Shown here one piece after another: positions 5,634 through 13,710 of a stretch of DNA of 13,837 bases. The stretch comes from an uncultured Bacteroidales bacterium (GTDB lineage Bacteria; Bacteroidota; Bacteroidia; Bacteroidales; Paludibacteraceae). The position numbers were made by a program, and so were the translations under genes. Under the pieces are notes generated by a model. The model had not been told where the DNA came from and did not search any database. It saw only the letters and a list, made by a program, of their open reading frames with translations. Location of the stretch: positions 1 to 13,837 of the forward strand of contig CAIWIS010000521.1 in the NCBI GenBank assembly GCA_903912795.1, given 5' to 3'. Within the stretch, counting starts at the first letter, position 1; each line of letters begins with the position of its first letter.

Positions 5634-7649
5634 ATGAAAAACATCATTCTACTCAAAATTACTTTAGTAGTTCTTTTGATATTCAATCTAGCTTCGTTAA
5701 GGTCGCAATCTATGGAAAAAGACCTTTTTGAGCTTATAAATCTTGATTACAAAGGATTAGAAGAAGTAAAAAAACTACACGAAACCGGCAAAGATACCGA
5801 AGCAGTTCAAGCATTACTGAAATATTATCAAAACAGAACCGGCGTAAATAATCCTGACGTGAATCTTTCGCGTATTAGCATTTCTAAAGAGGATCAGGCA
5901 ATGGCTGATGATGCATTAGAACACAAATTTTTTTCGCATGAAGGATTTAAACCAAGTCTTTTTTACGGAAAAGATATTGACTGGAATTATTGGCCGGTGA
6001 AAGACAATGAATTGCGCTGGCAGCTGCACCGCCTGAAATGGTTTATGCCTATGGGAAAAGCATTCCGTTTAACAGGTGATGAGAAATGGGCTAAAGAATG
6101 GACTTTACAGTACCTTGACTGGATAAAAAAGAATCCTTTAATTGAAAAAAAGAAAGTCACTACAGCTATATCGAAAGACGAAGCATTAAAAGAAGACAAC
6201 AAAGTAGACATGGATAATATGCGATATGCATGGCGTTCGCTGGAAGTGAGTAATCGTTTGCAGAATATGTATTCTTATTTCCAATTGTTCAATACTTCAA
6301 AAAACTTTACTCCAGAGTTCTTTAGCGTATTTTTGGTTAATACACATAAGCACGCAAAATACATACTTAATAATTATTCCGACCAAGGGAATCACCTTTT
6401 GTTTCAGGCACAGCGTGTGATGTATGCTGGAATATTTTTTCCTGAATTTAAAGATGCATCGGCATGGCGTAAATCTGGTATGGATGTTTTGAACAAAGAA
6501 ATGGATGTACAGATTTACGATGATGGGATGCAGTTTGAACTTGACCCCATGTATCATTTAGCCATGATAGAAGTATTTTGTAAAGCTTTTAATATGGCTG
6601 AGATTAATGGTTTCCAAGCCGAATTTCCGCAAAAGTATAAAGACACGATTGAGAAAATGATTATGGCATATTATTATATTTTACTACCCGATTTATCGCT
6701 GCCAATGTTTAGTGATACACACTCATTCAAAGCCGATGCAGTGATTAAGAACTCTAAAGGTTGGATGAAGTTATTCCCTAATAATGAGCAAATACGTTAT
6801 TTTGCGACCGAAGGAAAAGAAGGTGTAGCTCCTAAAACCACACTCAACGCTATGAAAACTTCTGGTTTCTATTCACTTCGAAGCGGTTGGGACAAAGATG
6901 CAACAGCTATGGTATATAAAGGAGGGCCCGCTGGTGAGTGGCATTGCCAGTTGGATAATGGGACATTTAACTTGATGGTAAAAGGTCGGAATTTCTTCCC
7001 CGATGCAGGTTCATATTCGTATGGTGGAGATGCCGAAGTAATGAAAATGCGCGACTGGTTTCGTCAAACCAAAGTACACAACACACTGACATTGAATGAT
7101 AATAACCTCGAAAAAGCAGATACTAAATGTTTGCTGTGGAAATCGGATAAAAACTTGGATGTGCTTGTTACAGAAAATCCAAGTTACAGAGATTTAAGTC
7201 ATCGTCGTTCAGTGTTTTTTGTGAACAAAAAATTCTACGTAATTGTGGATGAGGCTGTTGGTGAAGCAAAGGGCAAGGTTGGTATTCATTATCAAATGTG
7301 CGAAGGTGATGTTACACTCGATTTGGCGGGACAAAAGGCATATACCAATTTTCACGATGGAAATAATCTGATAGTAAAGACATTCTCGGAACAAAATCAA
7401 ACCATGATTGAAGAGGAAGGTTGGATTTCGTACGAGTCGAAAAAGAAATTGCCACGTAAAGCTTTTGCGTTCAATGTTGACAAACAAACCGATGCTCCAG
7501 TCCGCTTTATTACCGTAATTTTACCAACAGAAAATACGCAAAAATCACCAGAAATAAAGGCTTTATTTCAAAAATCTTTTAGTGAAAAGGAATTACAGCT
7601 ATCTCTGAAAGTTGGAAAACAAAGCTATAAATTAAACTATCAGTTGTAG
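5634..7649 (+). CDS. hepC: Heparinase III-type heparan sulfate lyase (PL12)
   Basis: A 671-residue polysaccharide lyase that cleaves heparan sulfate by beta-elimination, giving unsaturated disaccharides. Residues 1-24 are a signal peptide, with no lipobox, so a soluble periplasmic location is likely. The N-terminal alpha/alpha toroid (about 30-390) and the C-terminal antiparallel beta domain (about 410-671, heparinase II/III-like) are both complete, and the length is near that of Pedobacter heparinus HepC. From memory of that family, conserved segments include NELRWQLHRLKW (125-136), DQGNHLLFQAQR (250-261), DGMQFEL (297-303) followed by Y307, and GEWHCQLDNGTFNL (434-447). Candidate catalytic residues are N253, Y307 and H437. 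Residues about 170-190 look like a small Lys-rich insertion. Activity on low-sulfated heparan sulfate is the family norm; I cannot exclude hyaluronan or another uronate glycan. GH88 and sulfatase neighbours fit. Confidence 0.92.
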   Translation: MKNIILLKITLVVLLIFNLASLRSQSMEKDLFELINLDYKGLEEVKKLHETGKDTEAVQALLKYYQNRTGVNNPDVNLSRISISKEDQAMADDALEHKFFSHEGFKPSLFYGKDIDWNYWPVKDNELRWQLHRLKWFMPMGKAFRLTGDEKWAKEWTLQYLDWIKKNPLIEKKKVTTAISKDEALKEDNKVDMDNMRYAWRSLEVSNRLQNMYSYFQLFNTSKNFTPEFFSVFLVNTHKHAKYILNNYSDQGNHLLFQAQRVMYAGIFFPEFKDASAWRKSGMDVLNKEMDVQIYDDGMQFELDPMYHLAMIEVFCKAFNMAEINGFQAEFPQKYKDTIEKMIMAYYYILLPDLSLPMFSDTHSFKADAVIKNSKGWMKLFPNNEQIRYFATEGKEGVAPKTTLNAMKTSGFYSLRSGWDKDATAMVYKGGPAGEWHCQLDNGTFNLMVKGRNFFPDAGSYSYGGDAEVMKMRDWFRQTKVHNTLTLNDNNLEKADTKCLLWKSDKNLDVLVTENPSYRDLSHRRSVFFVNKKFYVIVDEAVGEAKGKVGIHYQMCEGDVTLDLAGQKAYTNFHDGNNLIVKTFSEQNQTMIEEEGWISYESKKKLPRKAFAFNVDKQTDAPVRFITVILPTENTQKSPEIKALFQKSFSEKELQLSLKVGKQSYKLNYQL

Positions 7650-7655
7650 TACAAA

Positions 7656-8597
7656 ATGAACTATACTATTGGAATTGATTTAGGTGGAACTGCTATAAAA
7701 TACGGTTTGGTTAGTGCCGAAGGTAAACTGGTTTTTGAGAATCAGTTGCCTACTCAGGCGGATTGTGGAGCAGAAACTGTTATCTTGAATATCGTTGAAG
7801 CAGTGAAAACTGTTCAGAACAAAGCCGGGGAACTAAAGCTTTCAACGGTTGGGATTGGTATCGGAACTCCTGGTTTAGTGGATAAAACCAATCGTATTGT
7901 ATTGGGTGGTGCTGATAATATTGTTGGGTGGTCGCAGGTTTTTCTCGCCAATAAAATAGAAGAAGTATGCCAACTTCCTACATTTATTAGCAATGATGCA
8001 AATTTAATGGGATTAGGAGAACAAGCCTATGGTGCAGCAAAAAATTGTTCTGATGTGCTGTTTATTACTATTGGTACTGGAATTGGTGGAGCAATCATCA
8101 TTGATGGAAAACTGTTTGGCGGTTACGATAATCGAGGAACTGAATTAGGCCACATTCCGCTGTTTATGGATGGTATTTCCTGTTCATGCGGAAGTGTTGG
8201 TTGTCTGGAAGCATACGCATCCACTAGTGCATTGATTCAGCAATTTAATGATAAATGTATTGAGTTAAATACAAGTTTTGGAAATGAAATTACAGGGAAA
8301 TTGATTAGCGAATTTTATCATCATAATAATTCAATAGCAGTTGAATGCTTAACCAACCATTGGTCATACTTGGGAAGAGGAATTGCCGGCTTGGTAAATA
8401 TTTTCAGTCCTCAAAAAGTGGTAATTGGCGGTGGAATTTCAGAATCCGGAGCATTTTATTTGAAGAATTTGGAAAAAGAATTCAGAAAATATGTTATGCC
8501 TGATTGTGCTGTCAATACACAGATATGCTTAGCAAAACTAGGTAACAAAGCGGGTATTTTAGGAGCAGCTCAGTTTGCTATTACAAATTTAAAATAA
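7656..8597 (+). CDS. ROK-family sugar kinase (probable GlcN/GlcNAc or glucose kinase)
   Basis: A 313-residue cytoplasmic ATP-dependent hexose kinase. The phosphate-binding loop IDLGGTAIK lies at 7-15, the catalytic Asp is probably D114 in SNDAN (112-116), and a second nucleotide-binding stretch is TIGTGIGGAI (138-147). The ROK signature is intact: ELGH at 163-166 (E163 contacts sugar; H166 is a zinc ligand) and C-x-C-G-x-x-G-C (C176, C178, C183) followed by E185. The exact sugar cannot be read from sequence. Its place between a glycosaminoglycan lyase and NagB suggests glucosamine or N-acetylglucosamine 6-phosphorylation, as for ROK kinases in Bacteroides heparin loci. It begins 6 nt after the PL12 stop and ends 7 nt before the transporter. 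Confidence 0.93.
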   Translation: MNYTIGIDLGGTAIKYGLVSAEGKLVFENQLPTQADCGAETVILNIVEAVKTVQNKAGELKLSTVGIGIGTPGLVDKTNRIVLGGADNIVGWSQVFLANKIEEVCQLPTFISNDANLMGLGEQAYGAAKNCSDVLFITIGTGIGGAIIIDGKLFGGYDNRGTELGHIPLFMDGISCSCGSVGCLEAYASTSALIQQFNDKCIELNTSFGNEITGKLISEFYHHNNSIAVECLTNHWSYLGRGIAGLVNIFSPQKVVIGGGISESGAFYLKNLEKEFRKYVMPDCAVNTQICLAKLGNKAGILGAAQFAITNLK

Positions 8598-8604
8598 AAA
8601 CAGA

Positions 8605-9864
8605 ATGATAAGAGATTATTGGATAGTTGCACTTATTATGCTTTTTTGGTTTGTAATTTCTTTTATTACAAACATTATGGGACCATTGATTCCAGACGTA
8701 ATTCAGAATTTTCATCTTTCATATTTAGGACTTGCAGCTTTTATTCCTACTTCGTTTTTTGTAGCTTATGCCGTAATGTCAATCCCTTCGGGTATTCTGA
8801 TTGAAAAATTTAATCAGAAAATAGTATTGATAGTTGGTTTTACATTACCACTCATAGGGTCATTACTTTTTGCATTTTATCCGGTTTATATTACTTTATT
8901 GCTTTCCTCATTTATTATTGGATTGGGTATGGCCATGTTGCAAACAGTAATAAATCCGTTGACACGCGTTGCTGGTGGTGAAGAGAATTTTGCATTTTTC
9001 TCAGTATTGGGGCAGTTGGTTTTCGGTGCAGCTTCATTTGTAAGTCCGTTATTGTATTCATATTTGGTGCAAGAACTTACTAAAGGCTCAACTGGTTATA
9101 ATTTTTTTGTCGGTACTTTGGCAAAAATAACCCCACCTGAATTGCCGTGGGCTTCACTTTATTGGGTTTTTGCTCTAATTCTGATTGCCATTATTGTAGT
9201 AACATTTCTGGTTCGCTTTCCGTCATTGGAACTGAACGAAGATGAAAAATCAGGTTCAGTTAATTCCTACAAAACGCTATTAAAAAACAAATACGTTTAC
9301 CTTTTCTTCTTCGGCATTTTATCGTATGTAGCTACCGAACAAGGAATTGCGAACTGGATTTCCCAGTTTTTATTTAAATATCACGGATTAAATCCACACG
9401 TGGTGGGTGCTCAAGAAGTTGGCTGGTTTTGGGGATTAATGTCGGTGGGTTGTCTGATTGGGCTTGTTGCTTTGAAGCTTTTTGATTCCAAACACATCCT
9501 GCGTGTATCAGCCACTATTTCAATTGCTTTACTTATACTCTCTCTGTTTAGTTCAAAAGAAATAGCGATGATTGGTTTTCCTGCTTTAGGTTTCACCATC
9601 TCGGTTATGTTTTCCATAATCATGTCACTAGGATTGAATTCTGTAAATTCACATCATGGTTCTTTTGCTGGGATTTTATGTACAGGTATTGTTGGTGGGG
9701 CTATCGGTCCACTCATTGTTGGCAATTTGGCTGATATTGTTGGTCTTAAACTGGCAATGTTGGTGTTATTAATCCCAATGGCTTATATCTTTAGTCTTTC
9801 AATTTGGGCTAAACCACTTATTCAGAATAAGACGGTAAAATTAAATGAACTTTTTAAGAAGTAA
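8605..9864 (+). CDS. MFS sugar permease, FucP-like
   Basis: A 419-residue inner-membrane protein with about 12 hydrophobic helices, split six plus six by a charged loop near 205-228. It resembles the fucose/glucose/galactose:H+ symporter branch of the major facilitator superfamily: a helix carrying QTVINPL (113-119), FSVLGQLVFGAASFVSPLL in helix five (132-150), ATEQGIANW (243-251) at the start of the second half, and GAIGPLIVGNLADIVG (365-380) near the end. It probably imports a monosaccharide released in the periplasm, such as glucosamine, N-acetylglucosamine or a uronate, to the kinase encoded just upstream. The substrate is inferred only from context. It ends 13 nt before the preferred start of the DUF3604 gene. 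Confidence 0.9.
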   Translation: MIRDYWIVALIMLFWFVISFITNIMGPLIPDVIQNFHLSYLGLAAFIPTSFFVAYAVMSIPSGILIEKFNQKIVLIVGFTLPLIGSLLFAFYPVYITLLLSSFIIGLGMAMLQTVINPLTRVAGGEENFAFFSVLGQLVFGAASFVSPLLYSYLVQELTKGSTGYNFFVGTLAKITPPELPWASLYWVFALILIAIIVVTFLVRFPSLELNEDEKSGSVNSYKTLLKNKYVYLFFFGILSYVATEQGIANWISQFLFKYHGLNPHVVGAQEVGWFWGLMSVGCLIGLVALKLFDSKHILRVSATISIALLILSLFSSKEIAMIGFPALGFTISVMFSIIMSLGLNSVNSHHGSFAGILCTGIVGGAIGPLIVGNLADIVGLKLAMLVLLIPMAYIFSLSIWAKPLIQNKTVKLNELFKK

Positions 9865-9877
9865 TCATACAAATATT

Positions 9878-11452
9878 ATGAGAACAAAATTGCTTCCCGT
9901 TATATTTTGTCTGAGCACTTTTATATTTGCTCAAAAGGCCGAAAGACATATTTATTTTGGTGATATTCACAACCATTGCAACCTTACTTATGGTCACGGC
10001 GATATGCGCGATGCATTTGAAGCCGCTAAACAACAGCTCGATTTTTTGTCGTTAACGCCGCACGCAATGTGGCCTGGAATGCCTGGTAAAGATGATCCTC
10101 GTTTAGCTTGGGTAATTGATTATCACTCACAAGCATTTGCTCGCTTACGCAATGACGGCTGGCCAAAATATGTTGCTATGACGAAAGAATATAATCAGGA
10201 AGGTAAATTTGTTACTTTTATTGGCTTTGAAATTCATAGCATGGTTTATGGCGATCATGTGGCATTGAATTACAGTCTCGAAGCACCATTGGTTGAAGCA
10301 TCATCTGTTCCGGACTTAATTGATAAACTGAAAAACACAAAAGCTTTTGTCACTCCTCATCACATGGGTTATCTGGAAGGTTACAGAGGTTATAAATGGC
10401 GTTCATTTAATTCTTCAATGACGCCCTTTGTGGAAATTTATTCCCGTCATGGATTGGCTGAAGATGATTTGAGCGATTTCCCGAATCTGCATAATATGGG
10501 ACCGCGGAATTATGAGGGAACGATGGTTTCTGGTCTGAACAAAGGCTATAAATTCGGAGTCATGGGGTCAACCGACCAACACGCCGGTTATCCGGGTAGT
10601 TATGGTGATGGATTAATGGCAGTGATTGCAGAAGAAAACACACGCGATGCACTTTGGAACGCAATTGCAAAACGTCATGTTTATTGCGTTACCGGCGATA
10701 AAATAAAGCTTGATTTCTGTATCAACGATGCCATAATGGGCGACGAGATTTCGGGGCAAAAACGCAATATAGCATTGAAAGTGGAAGGTCAAAATTTTAT
10801 TGATTATGTTGATATTATAAAAAATGGAAAACAATATACTCGCATCAATACACCAACTATAAATGCTGAAAACATTGGCGACAGCGTTCATGCCAAGGTA
10901 AAAATTGAATTTGGTTGGGGCAAAGAAGAAGCTTACATCCATTGGCAGGGAAACCTGAAATTAAGCGAAGGAAGGATTATTTCGATAACACCTTGTTTCA
11001 GAGGAGCAGCATATACTTCGCCACAGAAAAGTCAAATTGGAACGATAGATTTGTTTAAAACGCATGTAAACCGAGTTTTAAGTTGCACAAGCAAACAAAC
11101 AGAATTGGACATATATACAACCACAAATCCTAACACCGTAACTTCTGCTACTCAGGCAGTGATTTTGGAAGTCAAAATGCCTCGAAAAGCCAAACTTATA
11201 GCCTCATTCAACGGTAAAACTTTCGAACACAACATGCAAGAATTGTTGGATGGAACCTATTCTCATTTTATGATTGGTTGGTTAAGCGAAGCCATTCAGT
11301 TTCATCGAGCGGCAACAGAATCGGTGTATAAGATTGATTACAAAACCACTGATGATAAACCCGAAAAAACTACGGACTATTATTACATTCGCGTTCGTCA
11401 GCGTGATGGAAACTGGGCATTTAGCTCGCCAATTTGGGTAAATAATAAATAA
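9878..11452 (+). CDS. Secreted PHP-domain metal-dependent hydrolase, DUF3604-like
   Basis: A 524-residue exported protein. I chose the ATG at 9878 over the one at 9845: the later start gives a clean signal peptide (residues 1-18, ending IFA before QKAE) and avoids a 20-nt overlap with the permease. Metal-binding residues of a PHP-type site are visible: D29 and H31-N-H33 in GDIHNHC, H62 in TPHAMW, E118 with H120 in GFEIH, H161/H162 in TPHHMG, and D233-Q-H235 in STDQH. The C-terminal third (about 280-524) is probably a beta domain. This matches my memory of DUF3604 proteins, often found with sulfatases and glycan genes. The reaction is unknown; PHP enzymes hydrolyse phosphoesters, but sulfate, amide or other bonds are open. 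Its operon position implies a periplasmic step on the glycosaminoglycan or its fragments. The metal site looks intact. Confidence 0.8.
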   Translation: MRTKLLPVIFCLSTFIFAQKAERHIYFGDIHNHCNLTYGHGDMRDAFEAAKQQLDFLSLTPHAMWPGMPGKDDPRLAWVIDYHSQAFARLRNDGWPKYVAMTKEYNQEGKFVTFIGFEIHSMVYGDHVALNYSLEAPLVEASSVPDLIDKLKNTKAFVTPHHMGYLEGYRGYKWRSFNSSMTPFVEIYSRHGLAEDDLSDFPNLHNMGPRNYEGTMVSGLNKGYKFGVMGSTDQHAGYPGSYGDGLMAVIAEENTRDALWNAIAKRHVYCVTGDKIKLDFCINDAIMGDEISGQKRNIALKVEGQNFIDYVDIIKNGKQYTRINTPTINAENIGDSVHAKVKIEFGWGKEEAYIHWQGNLKLSEGRIISITPCFRGAAYTSPQKSQIGTIDLFKTHVNRVLSCTSKQTELDIYTTTNPNTVTSATQAVILEVKMPRKAKLIASFNGKTFEHNMQELLDGTYSHFMIGWLSEAIQFHRAATESVYKIDYKTTDDKPEKTTDYYYIRVRQRDGNWAFSSPIWVNNK

Positions 11453-11478
11453 TAATTTCTATTTACAAGAATAAAAAT

Positions 11479-12279
11479 ATGCGTTTAATAATTCAACCAG
11501 ATTATGAAGCAATATCTGAATGGGTAGCCATATATATTGCGGATAAAATAAAAACCTTTTCGCCAACATCAAACCGACCATTTGTATTAGGTCTTCCAAC
11601 AGGCTCAACACCACTTGGAATTTACAAAAAACTGGTGAGTTTGTACAAGAACAATTACGTTTCCTTTCAAAATGTTGTAACATTTAACATGGATGAATAT
11701 GTAGGTATACCTAAAAATCATCCTCAGAGTTATCATAGTTTTATGTGGGATAATTTTTTTGCTCATATTGATATTTTACCTGAAAATGTGAATATCCTGA
11801 ATGGTAACGAAACAGATTTAGACGGTGAATGTCAGGCTTATGAAGATAAAATCAAAGCAGTTGGTGGCATACACTTGTTTTTAGGTGGCATTGGAGCAGA
11901 TGGCCATATTGCATTTAATGAGCCCGGTTCATCCCTGCATTCACGCACTCGCATTAAAACATTGACACAGGACACCATAATTGCCAATTCGCGATTTTTC
12001 GAGAATGATGTGAATCAAGTTCCCAAAACGGCACTAACAGTAGGAGTTGGAACAGTAATGGATGCGCATGAAGTTCTGATCATTGTGAATGGACATAATA
12101 AAGCACTGGCATTGCGTCAGGCTGTTGAAGGTTCCGTAAACCATTTATGGACCATCACCGCATTGCAATTACATCCGAAAGGAATTATTGTGTGTGATGA
12201 ATCTGCTACTTCCGAATTAAAAGTCGGAACATACAGGTATTTCAAAGAAATAGAGAAATTATATAATGCTCAATCATAA
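11479..12279 (+). CDS. nagB: Glucosamine-6-phosphate deaminase
   Basis: A 266-residue cytoplasmic enzyme converting glucosamine-6-phosphate to fructose-6-phosphate and ammonium, the step that sends amino sugar into glycolysis. The length equals that of Escherichia coli NagB and the active-site residues fall at the same numbers: D72 in NMDEYVG (70-76), D141 and H143 in GIGADGHIAFNEPGSS (137-152), and E148. The phosphate-binding segment GLPTGSTPLGIY (38-49) is also intact. There is no signal peptide. The presence of NagB shows that the substrate contains glucosamine rather than galactosamine, separating this locus from one for chondroitin sulfate. No NagA deacetylase is encoded in the window. 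The 26-nt gap before it is the largest in the operon, but I see no promoter in it. Confidence 0.97.
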   Translation: MRLIIQPDYEAISEWVAIYIADKIKTFSPTSNRPFVLGLPTGSTPLGIYKKLVSLYKNNYVSFQNVVTFNMDEYVGIPKNHPQSYHSFMWDNFFAHIDILPENVNILNGNETDLDGECQAYEDKIKAVGGIHLFLGGIGADGHIAFNEPGSSLHSRTRIKTLTQDTIIANSRFFENDVNQVPKTALTVGVGTVMDAHEVLIIVNGHNKALALRQAVEGSVNHLWTITALQLHPKGIIVCDESATSELKVGTYRYFKEIEKLYNAQS

Positions 12280-12288
12280 ATTAATCGA

Positions 12289-13698
12289 ATGAAAAAATCA
12301 ATTTCGACAAAAAGCATAAGCTTAGCTTTACTTAGTCTGGCAGCTGTACCTTCTTTAGCACAGCAGAAACCCAATGTAGTTTTTATTATGACCGATCAAC
12401 AGTCGTACAACATGTTGAGCAGTTATGGCAACAAATGGGTAAAAACGCCTAATATGGACAAAATTTCCCGAATGGGAACCCGTTTCGATAATACCTATTG
12501 CGCAAATCCCTTGTCGATGCCTTCACGTTTTGCTCTACTCACAGGACATTTTTCATCGGAAGTGGGCGAAAAAACCAATGGTCACCAATATAATAAAGAA
12601 AAAGCCGCAGAAATTTCGCACAGCGATGGACTCGGATTTCTTTTCAAAAAAGCAGGTTACACAACTCTTTACTCAGGAAAAACGCATTTGATGGGTAAAA
12701 ATGAAGCGGATGATTATGGATTTGAAATGCACGGACTGAATCCTTATGAAGAACCTGCAAATTATGCCGAACAAGCTCTACCTGAACTGGCACAAAGTAA
12801 AAGGCCATTCTTTATGTTTCTTTCATTTATGAATCCGCACGATATCTGTTACAGTGCCGGAATTGATGCACGTTATCCAGATAAGTTACCCGCTGAAAAT
12901 GTGGTTGAAACCAAGCGTTTTCTTGATTATAAAAAAACAATAACCAACGAGCAATACATCAGTCAGATTCCACCAAAACCAGCTAATTTCCGACCAATTA
13001 CCGACGAACCAAAAGAAATGGGAAGTACATGGGCTCGGGATAGTTGGGATGATAACCAGTGGGATTTATTTCGCTGGATGTATTGTAGGTTGACCGAAAG
13101 TGTTGATGAGCAAATCGGACGGGTTCTGACTGCTTTGGAAAAATCAGGAATGATGGAGAATACGATTATTGTTTTTACATCCGATCATGGCGAAATGGGT
13201 GGATCACACGGATTTATTACCAAAAATGTAATGTTCGAAGAATGTCAGCGTGTGCCTTTGATTTTTGCCGGTAAAGGGATAAAAGCCAATAAAGTAGACA
13301 AAACTACGCTGGTATGTAATGGTCTCGATTTCATTCCCACAATTTGTGATCTGACAGGCATAGAGTATTCTAAGAAGTTGACAGGCATGTCGTTGAAAAA
13401 CAATTTAATAGGCAAAGGCAAGGTTGTAAGTCGTAAACATTTAATAACTGAAGATTGTAACGCTTTCCAAATACATGATGGAAGGTACAAATATACAATA
13501 TTTGAATTACCCGGAAATCCTGAAATGTTGACTGACATCAAAAATGATCCGGGCGAAGTAACTAATTTAGCTAAAGACCCTACTTTGGCTAAAATTAAAG
13601 CTAGTTTGAAAGTGAAATTGATGGATAATTTGTCAAAAAGAGGTATGCTGCCCTTGGTCGAAAATAGGACACATAAGCTGATAAGAAAAACGACATAA
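12289..13698 (+). CDS. Serine-type sulfatase, S1 family
   Basis: A 469-residue type I sulfatase that removes sulfate esters from sugars. Residues 1-24 form a signal peptide (SLA before QQKPN), so it is exported. The formylglycine site is S76-M-P-S-R80 within NPLSMPSRFALLTG, the serine form, which needs the radical-SAM maturase anSME rather than the cysteine-specific enzyme. Metal and sulfate ligands are visible: D36 in IMTDQQ, K131 and H133 in SGKTHLMG, H184 in NPHD, D299 and H300 in TSDHGE, and K312. The C-terminal subdomain is complete (LTDIKNDPGEVTNLA near 415-429). The heparan context suggests a glucosamine 6-O-, N- or 3-O-sulfatase, but the position and S1 subfamily cannot be read from sequence. 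It starts 9 nt after nagB and ends 12 nt before a second sulfatase. Confidence 0.92.
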   Translation: MKKSISTKSISLALLSLAAVPSLAQQKPNVVFIMTDQQSYNMLSSYGNKWVKTPNMDKISRMGTRFDNTYCANPLSMPSRFALLTGHFSSEVGEKTNGHQYNKEKAAEISHSDGLGFLFKKAGYTTLYSGKTHLMGKNEADDYGFEMHGLNPYEEPANYAEQALPELAQSKRPFFMFLSFMNPHDICYSAGIDARYPDKLPAENVVETKRFLDYKKTITNEQYISQIPPKPANFRPITDEPKEMGSTWARDSWDDNQWDLFRWMYCRLTESVDEQIGRVLTALEKSGMMENTIIVFTSDHGEMGGSHGFITKNVMFEECQRVPLIFAGKGIKANKVDKTTLVCNGLDFIPTICDLTGIEYSKKLTGMSLKNNLIGKGKVVSRKHLITEDCNAFQIHDGRYKYTIFELPGNPEMLTDIKNDPGEVTNLAKDPTLAKIKASLKVKLMDNLSKRGMLPLVENRTHKLIRKTT

Positions 13699-13710
13699 AA
13701 TATTGTTTAA

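Noticed and set aside
2385..8597. Interpretation as an ulvan or alginate utilisation locus
   Set aside because: The BNR_4 fold alone could suggest ulvan, but PL12 heparinase III, NagB and the iduronate-2-sulfatase-like gene point to a glucosamine-containing glycosaminoglycan.
9845..9877. Upstream ATG (9845) as start of the DUF3604 gene
   Set aside because: It would overlap the permease by 20 nt and place a polar stretch before the signal peptide; the ATG at 9878 starts the signal peptide directly.
11501..11513. 13-bp identity (ATTCAACCAGATT) between the operator region (2105-2117) and the start of nagB
   Set aside because: It lies in nagB codons for I-Q-P-D, lacks the TTTCAAC half, and has no -7 box at the right distance, so it is probably coincidence.
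12499..12501. Cys71 as a cysteine-type formylglycine residue in the first sulfatase
   Set aside because: The residue is not followed by x-P-x-R; the proper motif is S76-M-P-S-R80, so the enzyme is serine-type.
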